NCBI GenBank assembly: GCA_037144255.1
Contig: JBAWXE010000029.1
Coordinates: 1 to 27,172, forward strand
DNA: 27,172 nt
Direction of reading: 5' to 3'
DNA from: JBAWXE01 sp037144255
GTDB lineage: Bacteria; Bacteroidota; Bacteroidia; Chitinophagales; Chitinophagaceae
Shown: positions 15,854-23,590 of the stretch, piece after piece
How the letters are laid out: each line of letters begins with the position of its first letter
Numbering within the stretch: the stretch's first letter is position 1
Program-made: the position numbers and the translations under genes
Notes under the pieces: model-generated
The model's database searches: none
Told to the model about the DNA's origin: nothing
The model's input: only the letters and a program-made list of their open reading frames with translations

Positions 15854-16330
15854 ATGAGTGACCTTACACATATTGATGAAGCCGGCAAAGCAGCAATGGT
15901 AGATGTGAGCGGAAAGCAAATGTCTTTGCGTATAGCTAGAGCCCAAAGTATAGTGGTATTGCCAACTGAGGTAATGAGCCAATTAGTAGCAGGTGATATA
16001 CAAATGCCTAAGGGCTCAGTGTTTCAGACAGCTAGGATTGCAGGTATTATGGCTGCAAAAAAAACGGGGGAACTGATACCCTTATGTCATCCATTAGGAT
16101 TAGATAATTGTAAGATAGAAATATATTTAAATGAAAAAAATGAGGTTGTAATAGACTGTACAACGAGTATTACCGCTAAAACAGGTATAGAATTGGAAGC
16201 TCTTGTTGGTGCTACAATAGCTGCACTGACGGTTTATGATATGTGCAAAGCCATTAGTCATGATATTGTGATAAAAGAAACCAAATTAATGGAGAAAACA
16301 GGAGGCAAGCGTGATTTCAAAAGGGCATAA
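15854..16330 (+). CDS. moaC: Cyclic pyranopterin monophosphate synthase MoaC
   Basis: Rearranges the MoaA product to cyclic pyranopterin monophosphate. The 158 residues match the usual length. Conserved features are KGSVFQTARIAGIMAAKKT, the LCHPL motif (C78, H79), TGIELEALVGA, and YDMCKAIS with the catalytic-type D129 and K132. The C-terminus KTGGKRDFKR is typical. The gene overlaps the next one by 20 bp. Confidence 0.96.
   Translation: MSDLTHIDEAGKAAMVDVSGKQMSLRIARAQSIVVLPTEVMSQLVAGDIQMPKGSVFQTARIAGIMAAKKTGELIPLCHPLGLDNCKIEIYLNEKNEVVIDCTTSITAKTGIELEALVGATIAALTVYDMCKAISHDIVIKETKLMEKTGGKRDFKRA
16301..16305 (+). promoter_or_regulatory. Shine-Dalgarno sequence for the MobA fusion gene
   Basis: GGAGG lies 5 bases before the GTG at 16311, inside the end of moaC. 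A strong Shine-Dalgarno sequence is unusual in this phylum, and here it supports the GTG start of the overlapping gene. It also encodes the conserved GG of the MoaC tail, so it may be coincidental. Confidence 0.45.
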
Positions 16331-17486
16331 AAAGCATAAAGACCTTGTTCGTGCCAGCTATGGTAGCTATGGCAGAAATGAGTGGGCCATATTGGGTACA
16401 GACTGCAATAACATCAAAGCTATTGCAAATAAGATAATGCAAACCCTCTCTACAACATACAAGTGCGCATATATTGATACAAAACATACAAAAGGTGATA
16501 CGGCAGAACCCTTACCCGATCATTTAGCTTCTGGTTGCATCATTGAGAATATTGACCATTTAACTTATCAACAATTTAATTACCATAAAAAAATCACTGA
16601 TAACGAGTATAAGCAGTTGTTTTCTCAGACTGATATAGTGTTGGTAAATGGCAATCATCATCAAGCTAAATCTCAAATAATAGTTATTGATAGTTATAAA
16701 AAATTATCATTACAAAAAAGAGTAGATCAACTCAATAATGTTCAATTGATATTGTTAGCTGATAATGAAGATGAAGTTTTCGATTTTATTAAAGTTACTG
16801 TTAAAGGTTGGGAACAATTGCCAATTTGTAAGGTAAGTAATATAGAGGCTGTTATTCAATTTGTTGAACAGCAAATGAAACAAGCAGTTCCTTTTTTAAA
16901 TGGATTAGTATTAGCTGGTGGGAAGAGTGTACGAATGGGATATGACAAAAATGAAATCAAATGGCATGGCAAAGAGCAGATGTATTTTATGTATGATATG
17001 CTACAGCAATACTGTAAGGATGTATATATATCTTGCCGACATGACCAACAATTGACTATCTCTGGAAATTATAAATCATTGCCAGATACATTTACGGATC
17101 TTGGCCCTTACGGTGCTATTCTTTCTGCTTTTCGTAACGATCCTAATGTCGCATGGCTGGTTATAGCTTGCGATATGCCTTTGTTAAGTAAATCTACAAT
17201 AGAGTATTTAGTAGATAGCAGATCTACAACTCATATTGCTACCACTTTCCAAAGCCCGCATGATAACTTGCCAGAGCCACTGATCACGATTTGGGAGCCT
17301 AAGAGCTACCCGGTTTTACTTTCTTTTTTATCACTAGGATCTACGTGTCCGAGAAAAGTACTGCAAAAAAATGAGATACACATGATATCAGCATTCAACA
17401 CAAGTGAACTTATGAATGTGAATACACCTGAAGATATAGAGACTGTCAAATCAATTATTAAGCAAAATAATATTGGCAAGCAATGA
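16311..17486 (+). CDS. Molybdenum cofactor guanylyltransferase-like protein with degenerate MobB-like N-terminal domain
   Basis: A 391-residue two-part protein. The C-terminal part (about 195-391) is a MobA-type nucleotidyltransferase that would attach GMP (or CMP) to Mo-molybdopterin: LAGGKSVRMGYDK (201-213), DLGPYGAI, the metal-binding ACDMPLL, and NVNTPEDI. The N-terminal part (about 1-190) looks like MobB, the GTPase partner of MobA. Where MobB has a GxxxxGKT P-loop, this protein has AILGTDCNNIKAIANKI, without the lysine-threonine, so GTP binding there is unlikely. It starts at a GTG inside moaC and its stop overlaps the next start by 4 bp. The substrate nucleotide cannot be decided by eye. 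Confidence 0.85.
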   Translation: MISKGHKKHKDLVRASYGSYGRNEWAILGTDCNNIKAIANKIMQTLSTTYKCAYIDTKHTKGDTAEPLPDHLASGCIIENIDHLTYQQFNYHKKITDNEYKQLFSQTDIVLVNGNHHQAKSQIIVIDSYKKLSLQKRVDQLNNVQLILLADNEDEVFDFIKVTVKGWEQLPICKVSNIEAVIQFVEQQMKQAVPFLNGLVLAGGKSVRMGYDKNEIKWHGKEQMYFMYDMLQQYCKDVYISCRHDQQLTISGNYKSLPDTFTDLGPYGAILSAFRNDPNVAWLVIACDMPLLSKSTIEYLVDSRSTTHIATTFQSPHDNLPEPLITIWEPKSYPVLLSFLSLGSTCPRKVLQKNEIHMISAFNTSELMNVNTPEDIETVKSIIKQNNIGKQ

Positions 17487-18541
17487 CCCAGGAATACTTG
17501 AGATATAGCTGTCAAATTGCATTGCCTGGATATAATGAGATAACTCAATCTCGTTTGCAACAAGCCAAAGTGTTGATTGCTGGTGCAGGTGGATTGGGTT
17601 GCCCTGCAGCTCAATATCTTGTAGCGTCGGGAGTTGGTACAGTTGGCATTGCTGATCACGATACTATATCAATCACTAATTTGCACAGACAGATTTTGTA
17701 CACACATGCAGATATAGGACTAAAAAAAGCTCAGGTAGCCACAGCAAAACTACAATTGCAGAATCCTTTAGTACATATTGCTGAACATGATATACAGGTC
17801 AATTCAGAAAATGTTTTAGAGCTTATTGCACTTTATGATATTGTTGTAGACTGTACAGACAATTTTGATACAAGATATTTACTGAATGATGCATGTGTAT
17901 TGTTGGGCAAGACTTTAGTATACGGAGCTATCTATCAATACGAAGGGCAATTAGGGGTATGGAATGTGGTAAATTCGGATGGTACTCGTAGTCCTAATTA
18001 CAGAGATCTATACCCTCATGTAGATGCCACTCAAATACCGAATTGTGCTGATGGAGGTGTATTACCTACTCTGGCTGGTATAATAGGATGTATGCAGGCC
18101 AATGAAGTGATCAAATATTTAGCAGGAGTGGGTGAGATATTGTCGGGAAAATTGTTGATCATAGATGTGCAAACATTGCAGAGCCATATTATTAATATTG
18201 GGCGGGCTACTAAGACACAAATTGTTGAACTAACAAGGACAATATTAGTAAAGTCTATTTCTGTTAATGATTTAAAGGATAATTTACATTCAGACAAATA
18301 CTGTCTTATTGATATTAGGACAAATGAAGAACGTGAAAAATATCATATTGGCGGAAAGCATATTCCTTTACACTTATTATGTTTAGAGAAATCATATCTT
18401 GTGGGTAAACCAGTTGTTTTATACTGTTCTACAGGAAAAAGAAGTGCTGAAGCAGTAAGGATGTTATTGAAGGAAACCCCTGATATTGAAATATATTCAC
18501 TGGCTGGTGGCTTGAAGGCCTGGCAGGAAGCAAATTTATGA
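17483..18541 (+). CDS. moeB: MoeB/ThiF-type adenylyltransferase with C-terminal rhodanese domain
   Basis: An E1-like enzyme that adenylates the C-terminal glycine of MoaD before sulfur transfer. The rhodanese domain can supply the sulfur, as in eukaryotic MOCS3. The 352 residues have the ATP-binding GAGGLGCPAAQYL (34-46), DHDTISITNLHRQ, the DCTDNFDTR loop (123-131), and NCADGGVLP with candidate cysteine C188. A rhodanese domain follows (about 255-352) with active site YCSTGKRS (C315). No CxxC pair is present, so the structural zinc site of E. coli MoeB is missing. A role in thiamine synthesis (ThiF) cannot be excluded, but the Moco context favours MoaD as the partner. Confidence 0.9.
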   Translation: MTQEYLRYSCQIALPGYNEITQSRLQQAKVLIAGAGGLGCPAAQYLVASGVGTVGIADHDTISITNLHRQILYTHADIGLKKAQVATAKLQLQNPLVHIAEHDIQVNSENVLELIALYDIVVDCTDNFDTRYLLNDACVLLGKTLVYGAIYQYEGQLGVWNVVNSDGTRSPNYRDLYPHVDATQIPNCADGGVLPTLAGIIGCMQANEVIKYLAGVGEILSGKLLIIDVQTLQSHIINIGRATKTQIVELTRTILVKSISVNDLKDNLHSDKYCLIDIRTNEEREKYHIGGKHIPLHLLCLEKSYLVGKPVVLYCSTGKRSAEAVRMLLKETPDIEIYSLAGGLKAWQEANL

Positions 18542-18563
18542 TTCCTTCAAAAAATAAATTGTT

Positions 18564-19076
18564 ATGAAATTATCTGTTTTATTGTTCTTACTCATTTTTT
18601 CTTTTAATGTCTTAGGACAAGAAAAGGTAAAAGCGAGCAATGAGTTTAGTATTGTTGGGAAAGTAAAAAGAGAATTAACCTTTACGATAAAGGATATTGA
18701 TACTTTTCCTAGTCAGCAGATAGGAGATCTAGTTGTTACAAATCATAATGGAGAGAAGAAGGGTACTGCTTCAAAGATGAGAGGAGTTTTGCTGAGCAAG
18801 ATTCTTGAGAAAGTTGAATTTGCGATTGAAAGCCCTAGAAAGTTAAATGAATTCTACATTGTTTTAGAAGATTCAGACGGATATAGGATTCTGTATTCAT
18901 GGAATGAATTGTTTAATTCTGATACTGGGGACCATGTTTTTATCGTAACAGAAAAGAATAGTGTTCAATTGCAAAACATGGAAGATAGAATATTAGTTGC
19001 TACTACAAGTGACCATAAAACAGGAAGAAGGTATATTAAAGGATTGGTCAAAATTATAATTGGAAGCACTTCTTAG
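18564..19076 (+). CDS. Small exported molybdopterin-binding-domain-like protein without cysteine
   Basis: A 170-residue protein with a clear signal peptide (hydrophobic to about residue 17, ending FNVLGQ). The mature part resembles the sulfite-oxidase-type molybdopterin-binding fold in reduced form: VKRELTFTIKDIDTFPSQQI, MRGVLLSKILE, YRILYSWNELF, ILVATTSDHKTGRRYIKGLVKI. There is no cysteine in the protein, so the thiolate that holds molybdenum in sulfite oxidase is absent. It may bind molybdate, pterin or another ligand in the periplasm, or act as a partner protein. It closes the rightward Moco operon, 22 bp after moeB, and its stop faces that of moaE 11 bp away. Confidence 0.68.
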   Translation: MKLSVLLFLLIFSFNVLGQEKVKASNEFSIVGKVKRELTFTIKDIDTFPSQQIGDLVVTNHNGEKKGTASKMRGVLLSKILEKVEFAIESPRKLNEFYIVLEDSDGYRILYSWNELFNSDTGDHVFIVTEKNSVQLQNMEDRILVATTSDHKTGRRYIKGLVKIIIGSTS

Positions 19077-19087
19077 CTCAAAGTGTC

Positions 19088-19504
19088 TTATGGGTGTGCT
19101 GATACCCAAATATCGCCATCTTCGAATATTTCTTTTTTCCAGATTGGGACAGTTTGTTTCAATGTGTCAATAAGATATCTGCACGCATCAAAAGCAGCAT
19201 CTCTATGAGCAGCAGCTACTGCAATAATAACAGGCACATCTCCTACATGTAGAATTCCGGTACGGTGATATATTAACACACTTTTTAATGACCATTTATC
19301 AACTGCATTTTTAGCCAATTTTCTCATTTCTATAAGAGCCATGGTTTCGTATGCTTCAAATTCTAGTCTAAGGACTTTTTTCCCTTTTGTATTGTCGCGT
19401 ACTGTACCTATAAATACATCGATACCTCCACAGTCGTCCGATTGTACTTTATTGATACATTGTTGAATATTAAGTATTTCTTCAGTTATTACAATATCAA
19501 TCAT
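19088..19504 (-). CDS. moaE: Molybdopterin synthase catalytic subunit MoaE
   Basis: Transfers sulfur from thiocarboxylated MoaD to cyclic pyranopterin monophosphate to make molybdopterin. With the ATG at 19504 the product has 138 residues, the usual MoaE length, starting MIDIVITEE. The frame is open further upstream to 19591, but that extension lies inside moaD and has no MoaE similarity. Conserved residues are R36 in GTVRD, H100 and R101 (AAHRDAAF), K116, and K123 in VPIWKKE. It follows moaD by 10 bp. Confidence 0.95.
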   Translation of the reverse strand: MIDIVITEEILNIQQCINKVQSDDCGGIDVFIGTVRDNTKGKKVLRLEFEAYETMALIEMRKLAKNAVDKWSLKSVLIYHRTGILHVGDVPVIIAVAAAHRDAAFDACRYLIDTLKQTVPIWKKEIFEDGDIWVSAHP

Positions 19505-19514
19505 TTGTTTTTTT

Positions 19515-19757
19515 TTAACCGCCGCTAACAGGTGGTATAATGGCAATTTCATTCCCTGGTTGCAGAACATGGTCAGATGATGCATATTCATTATTTACAG
19601 CTATCATGAATGATGCAAGTTTTTGTAATCTTGGGTATTGTTTTTCTAATAATATGCGTAGTTCCTTTACTGTAGCGCCTGCATGTAATTCTACTAATGT
19701 TGAAGTACTACCTAGTATCTCTTTAGCAATTCCAAATGCTAATATTCGTAAAGTCAT
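19515..19757 (-). CDS. moaD: Molybdopterin synthase sulfur carrier subunit MoaD
   Basis: A ubiquitin-fold sulfur carrier of 80 residues ending in the required Gly-Gly (IIPPVSGG), which MoeB adenylates and which then carries the thiocarboxylate to MoaE. The N-terminal MTLRILAFGIAKEILG and the AVNNEYASSDHVLQPGNEIAIIPP segment are typical of MoaD. It lies 17 bp after the TauE/SafE gene and 10 bp before moaE. Confidence 0.95.
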   Translation of the reverse strand: MTLRILAFGIAKEILGSTSTLVELHAGATVKELRILLEKQYPRLQKLASFMIAVNNEYASSDHVLQPGNEIAIIPPVSGG

Positions 19758-19774
19758 GATACTTAATATTTATT

Positions 19775-20533
19775 TTATAGATGTAGGTGTTTAAATAGTA
19801 CTTCAGTCCCGGCAATGAATACTAATAATGCTGTTGCTCTACGTATAATAAGTACATTGAATTTTGAAGCACTCAAATGTGAGCCTATTTGCCCTCCAAT
19901 AAAAACAGCTATACATAGCAACAATAGTCTATTATAGTTAATATCATTACTAATATTTGATATCTGTCCTAAAATACCTGAAATAGAGTTGAATAATATA
20001 AAAATACTGGCAGTAGCTGCAATTTTCTTTGCTTTATCCCATTTCATAAGATTTAGTAAAGGGGATAGGAAAATACCACCGCCTATACCCACCAATCCGG
20101 ATAGGAATCCAATTATGCCACCTATTGAGCCATCTTGTATGTAGGCATACGCACCATTTCTGTTTTTAATACCATCGTTTACAGATTTGGTTTTAATCCA
20201 TAGTAAAACAGAAGCAATCAATAAACTGAAACCCAAAATAATAAAAAACACATCCTGACTTATTTTTAATCTTGCTCCCAGAAATGACATTGGAATACTT
20301 ATGGCTACCAAAGGGATGATCTTTTGCCAGTTTACTTGTTTTTTGCTTATGAATACAAGTGTGCCGCTTGTTACTACAATGATATTGCAAGCTAGTGCTA
20401 TTAGGCGAATCTCATTAAATGGAAGTTCATACATAGCTAAAATTGCTAGATAGCTAGAGCCACCACCCAATCCTACAGTTGCATATGCAAATGCAATTAT
20501 TAAAAAGAATAAAAGGATCTCCCAATGAGACAT
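19775..20533 (-). CDS. TauE/SafE family membrane transporter
   Basis: A 252-residue polytopic inner-membrane protein with about eight hydrophobic segments. It has the family's two internal repeats, marked by TVGLGGGSSYLA (about 19-30) and SGLVGIGGGIFLSPLL (about 140-155). Members export or import sulfite, sulfoacetate and other organosulfur anions. The substrate cannot be read from the sequence. It is first in an operon with moaD and moaE, so a link to sulfur or oxyanion supply for Moco synthesis or a molybdoenzyme is possible, as inference only. Confidence 0.87.
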   Translation of the reverse strand: MSHWEILLFFLIIAFAYATVGLGGGSSYLAILAMYELPFNEIRLIALACNIIVVTSGTLVFISKKQVNWQKIIPLVAISIPMSFLGARLKISQDVFFIILGFSLLIASVLLWIKTKSVNDGIKNRNGAYAYIQDGSIGGIIGFLSGLVGIGGGIFLSPLLNLMKWDKAKKIAATASIFILFNSISGILGQISNISNDINYNRLLLLCIAVFIGGQIGSHLSASKFNVLIIRRATALLVFIAGTEVLFKHLHL

Positions 20534-20616
20534 TGATAGTATTTATACTTAAAAATAAGCATCTTTATTAGCATAAATGAGTATTCAATATTTTACCATT
20601 GGAATTGACAAAAATG

Positions 20617-20654
20617 CAATTGTCAGACAGAATATTATTTCAGCCTGACAATTG
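20617..20654 (-). terminator. Hairpin terminator of the leftward surface-protein operon
   Basis: CAATTGTCAG (20617-20626) and CTGACAATTG (20645-20654) form 10 perfect pairs, extendable by about two more with a G-U pair. On the minus strand the stem is followed by CATTTTTG, a short T-tract. It lies about 55 bp past the stop of the lipoprotein gene, which suits a terminator read leftward. The other parts of 20534-20708 hold no other signal I recognise. The promoter of the TauE operon must be there but is not evident. Confidence 0.65.
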
Positions 20655-20708
20655 TATATTAGTTACTGATATTTGAGACTTGTTAGTGTCTTACATTAAT
20701 ATAAATAC

Positions 20709-21368
20709 TTAATTTTTATATGCATTAACAGTGATATTGTCAAATCGATCATTTCCTGATGTAGCAGAAGAAACACCTACAAATGATATTTTAACAGCGA
20801 ATTTTGGGTTGTTATCAACACCAGCTAAACCTGTGAAGTCATAACTGAATACATTAGTACTAATCCATGTGGTATCTGCAGCTGCTGTAAGGTCTATTCC
20901 TGCACCTATTAAGCTACTATAGTTTATACCATCTGTAGTATAACTTACAGTACTAGTTTGAGCGCCACTATTTGAGCGCATAGCTGCTATAGTAAGTATT
21001 GGGCTTTTATATCCAGTTGTTGGGATATTCAAGATCATGTATGTGGATGGGTTACGAACACGAAGTGCCCCTCCAATAACTCCTGTGTCAGTAAGTTTAG
21101 CATTGAATACTGTACCTGGAGTATATTGATCGTATGCATCAGGTACTGCAGTACTAGGAGGGATAACTATCTTCGGAGTATCTGTGATAGCGGTATCCGC
21201 TGTAAAGTTGACACTTAACAAATTAGTAGAGCTATTGAAATTCCAATAATGTAATAATACTCTTGTCCCAGGGTCTATAACAACATTAGATGCCGGAGAA
21301 ACTCTGTCTTTAATGCAGGATGCTGCAACAACAGTTAAAATAGATAATATGATAAATATACGTTTCAT
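20709..21368 (-). CDS. Lipoprotein paralogous to the T9SS-sorted protein at 23591
   Basis: A 219-residue secreted protein. The N-terminus MKRIFIILSILTVVAASC is a signal peptide with a likely lipobox ending at C18, so the mature form is probably lipid-anchored. The rest is a beta-rich domain starting LLHYWNFN and containing LRVRNPS, IPTTGYKS, SNSGAQTSTVSYTTDG and SGNDRFDN. The same ordered motifs occur in the protein at 23591-24514. I do not recognise an enzyme motif. It resembles the lectin-like or anchor domains common in Bacteroidota surface proteins. It is the third gene of the leftward operon, 53 bp after the porin. Confidence 0.75.
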   Translation of the reverse strand: MKRIFIILSILTVVAASCIKDRVSPASNVVIDPGTRVLLHYWNFNSSTNLLSVNFTADTAITDTPKIVIPPSTAVPDAYDQYTPGTVFNAKLTDTGVIGGALRVRNPSTYMILNIPTTGYKSPILTIAAMRSNSGAQTSTVSYTTDGINYSSLIGAGIDLTAAADTTWISTNVFSYDFTGLAGVDNNPKFAVKISFVGVSSATSGNDRFDNITVNAYKN

Positions 21369-21421
21369 AATATGTTATGATGAGATGTTAACTGAAAATT
21401 GATTGTGGTGATATTAATATG

Positions 21422-22627
21422 TTAAAAAGTAAGTTGCCATCCTAATCTGAAACGCGCATTGTATTTAATAGGATCTTGTTGAGTATCTTCGGTAAGCGGG
21501 TGGTCGTAATTGAATTTTATACAGTTTTTAAACCCGTTCAATTGATATGCATATCCAATTGTTAACCATTCTTCTTTACCAACGATCAAATCATTATAAT
21601 TGATATTTTCATAACGTACAGAGAATACAGAGCTTATATGTTTCCAAAAATAATTGAGTTGTAATTGGGTACCTCCTGCATGCACTACGTTGTGATTGAT
21701 ATTTGATGAAGTTCCTTCAAAAATTGGGTCTGTTGCTTTTGAAGGACGGAGATCATTAAAGTCACTTTCAAATTGTAATGAAATACTTTTGTACATAACA
21801 TTTGCATCAAAACCATATTTAAGATTTTCTCCATCTACTATTCGCACTCCGTATGTTCCTTCAGAACCGGCTGGGATTGTACTTGTACCATTTTGAGTTT
21901 TATTCATGTATCTAACATTAGCACCTAGACGAAATATTGGGGTAGGTACACCTATTTGATCCACTTCGGTGTAATCCATTTTTGATGGATATGATACGTC
22001 TACACGGCCAACATATTCAGGATTGCCACTAGCATCATTATCGGCATTGCCTATAACCATTTCACCTAAACCACTATAAACACCACCATACATGTTGATT
22101 CTTTTATTCCAAAGACTTTTGCTAAGGGTTATGCCCAGATCCCTTCTTGCAAAAAAATTACCATCACAGAGGTAACCATGAGACCAGAATGAATTGTTAT
22201 ATCGGTCATCCATTGAACCCATAGAATATGGTAATTTGTCATATCCTAATTTGATCTGTATTGGCAATCCTTTATAAATAAAATATGCTGCTTTTACACC
22301 AGGTGCGAATGGGTCAGCTGCTGCACCACCCCCTAGACCACCTGCACCAGCAGTTGCATTGATAGCAAGATCATTAAAATCTACTTGTAATTCAAACTCT
22401 ATATTTTTACCATGACGGCCTACCAAATCTAGTTGGGCATCTTTAATATAGAAATTATTTTTCTTGTAGCTTGTTTGCCCCACTTTTAGCATTTGGTATT
22501 GATAGTAAGAGGCAACAATGCCTTTTATTTCCAGTACATTTTCACCAGCTGTCAAAGTATATTGGGCTGATACAGTAGTTGTTGCAGCTACTGATAGTAA
22601 TAATGAAATTCCTAATAGTTTATTCAT
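21422..22627 (-). CDS. Outer-membrane porin of the OprO/OprP (phosphate-selective porin) type
   Basis: A 401-residue outer-membrane beta-barrel with signal peptide (about 1-21, ending VSAQ) and a C-terminal aromatic residue (FRLGWQLTF), as barrel proteins require. Alternating amphipathic strands run throughout. KNNFYIKDAQLDLVGRHGKNIEFELQVDF and the FFARRDLGITL region resemble the porin O/P family. A Gly/Ala-rich loop (about 95-108) is notable. Substrate specificity for phosphate is known for the Pseudomonas members and is only inferred here. The start overlaps the 3' end of the SdiA-regulated-like gene by 8 bp, so translation is coupled. Confidence 0.82.
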   Translation of the reverse strand: MNKLLGISLLLSVAATTTVSAQYTLTAGENVLEIKGIVASYYQYQMLKVGQTSYKKNNFYIKDAQLDLVGRHGKNIEFELQVDFNDLAINATAGAGGLGGGAAADPFAPGVKAAYFIYKGLPIQIKLGYDKLPYSMGSMDDRYNNSFWSHGYLCDGNFFARRDLGITLSKSLWNKRINMYGGVYSGLGEMVIGNADNDASGNPEYVGRVDVSYPSKMDYTEVDQIGVPTPIFRLGANVRYMNKTQNGTSTIPAGSEGTYGVRIVDGENLKYGFDANVMYKSISLQFESDFNDLRPSKATDPIFEGTSSNINHNVVHAGGTQLQLNYFWKHISSVFSVRYENINYNDLIVGKEEWLTIGYAYQLNGFKNCIKFNYDHPLTEDTQQDPIKYNARFRLGWQLTF

Positions 22628-23363
22628 TGTTTGTTGGTAGGTTTTTAAAGTAATAAATACGGCTTAGTTTATCGGATGTAATTATGATATTGCTATTTTT
22701 ATCGAATGCTAAACCTTCTGGATTTAAAACATTGATACTATACTCTTCTTTTACTTCATACGTGTTAGGATCGCAGCGCATTATTGACATATCCATATCG
22801 CTCAGTAAATACATTTGTCCTTTATACCAACGTGCTGCAGAAATATCTCGAACTCCAGAGAATGGGTATTGTTTCAATACTTTGAAGTTTTCATCCATTT
22901 CAAAGATTACTATTGGATTCTTTTCAGATATCATTATGAAACATTTCTTTGTTTCGTTGTATGTAAGTGATTCGAAACCACTATTTCTAGGGCCATCATA
23001 TGGAGTGTTGTATGTATAGACTAATGAAAGGTCTTTTTTGTTGTATTTATATACTTTTCTTCCACTTTCGTCGGCAACAAACACATTATTATCCTTAATC
23101 TCTACACCCTCAAAGTCAAGACCTTTTTCAGGTGCCTTCCTAATCACTTTACCACTTATTTCACATTCATATAGTGTACCAGTATGATCACTCACTACGA
23201 ACATATGATTAGTCTCTTGATCGTATACAACATCAGATGGTTCAGAAATTTCGGTTGGGATAAAATGTTCGAATTTGAGTTTATGGTGAGGGACACCTTT
23301 GTAATTATAAGATGACAACACTATTGATGTTATTAATGCAAAGAAAAAAATCAAATAGCGCAT
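22620..23363 (-). CDS. SdiA-regulated-like beta-propeller protein
   Basis: A 247-residue exported protein. An N-terminal hydrophobic segment (about 3-18) acts as signal peptide or anchor. The rest is a repeated four-strand pattern typical of a six-bladed propeller: EPSDVVYDQETNHMFVVSD, LDFEGVEIKDNNVFVADE, GFESLTYNETKKCFIMISE, DISAARWYKGQMYLLSD, NPEGLAFDKNSNIIITSD. These match the SdiA-regulated family, which is related to phytase-like and esterase-like propellers with acidic, metal-binding loops. It is the first gene of an operon with the porin and lipoprotein. A phosphatase or phytase role would fit a phosphate-linked operon, but no catalytic motif is certain. Confidence 0.8.
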   Translation of the reverse strand: MRYLIFFFALITSIVLSSYNYKGVPHHKLKFEHFIPTEISEPSDVVYDQETNHMFVVSDHTGTLYECEISGKVIRKAPEKGLDFEGVEIKDNNVFVADESGRKVYKYNKKDLSLVYTYNTPYDGPRNSGFESLTYNETKKCFIMISEKNPIVIFEMDENFKVLKQYPFSGVRDISAARWYKGQMYLLSDMDMSIMRCDPNTYEVKEEYSINVLNPEGLAFDKNSNIIITSDKLSRIYYFKNLPTNNE

Positions 23364-23426
23364 GTGTTAAGCTTTGAAGATGAACCTATTATGAGGTCAT
23401 CGTTTTGCAAATGATTAATAATCTTG

Positions 23427-23493
23427 CAAAAGTTGCTTTTGCTTATTAATGTCACATTATGCAAAGGTTACCAAATCGTTAAGGCGTTTTTAG
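23427..23493 (-). promoter_or_regulatory. 11-bp-period repeat array and promoter of the leftward porin operon
   Basis: Read on the minus strand, CTAAA (23493-23489), TTAAC (23482-23478), GTAAC (23471-23467) and ATAAT (23460-23456) follow each other at exactly 11-bp steps. The -7-like AACTTTTG (23434-23427) is one base off TAnnTTTG. The TTAAC and GTAAC repeats start 48 and 37 bp before it. The same pattern and distances occur at the divergent gene and at 24798. The leader to the ATG at 23363 is about 60 bases. Confidence 0.62.
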
Positions 23494-23514
23494 GATTACG
23501 CTAATGTAAATCCT
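23492..23514. repeat. Inverted repeat between the two divergent arrays
   Basis: AGGATT (23492-23497) and AATCCT (23509-23514) form a 6-bp inverted repeat with an 11-bp spacer. Its centre (23503) lies close to the midpoint of the two opposed repeat arrays (23499.5). It may be part of a shared regulatory element. It is short enough that chance cannot be excluded. Confidence 0.35.
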
Positions 23515-23572
23515 AGTTAACTCAATGGTAACATTTACGTAATAAATGAATTACTTAAGAAGTATTCTTTTG
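23506..23572 (+). promoter_or_regulatory. 11-bp-period repeat array and promoter of the T9SS protein gene
   Basis: GTAAA (23506), TTAAC (23517), GTAAC (23528) and GTAAT (23539) recur at exactly 11-bp steps. The -7-like TTCTTTTG (23565-23572) is one base off TAnnTTTG. TTAAC and GTAAC start 48 and 37 bp before it. The 23-base stretch over these two repeats resembles the minus-strand array closely: nTTAACnnnnTGGTAACnTTTnC. Direct repeats with an 11-bp period are the binding pattern of PhoB and related OmpR-family regulators. Confidence 0.65.
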
Positions 23573-23590
23573 CATGAAACAAATAAAAAC

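Noticed and set aside
19505..19591. An upstream start that would lengthen MoaE by 29 residues
   Set aside because: The extension lies inside moaD, and MoaE from 19504 already has the family's normal length.
23546..23590. An upstream ATG that would lengthen the T9SS protein by 15 residues
   Set aside because: It precedes the -7-like element (23565-23572), and the ATG at 23591 begins a standard signal peptide.
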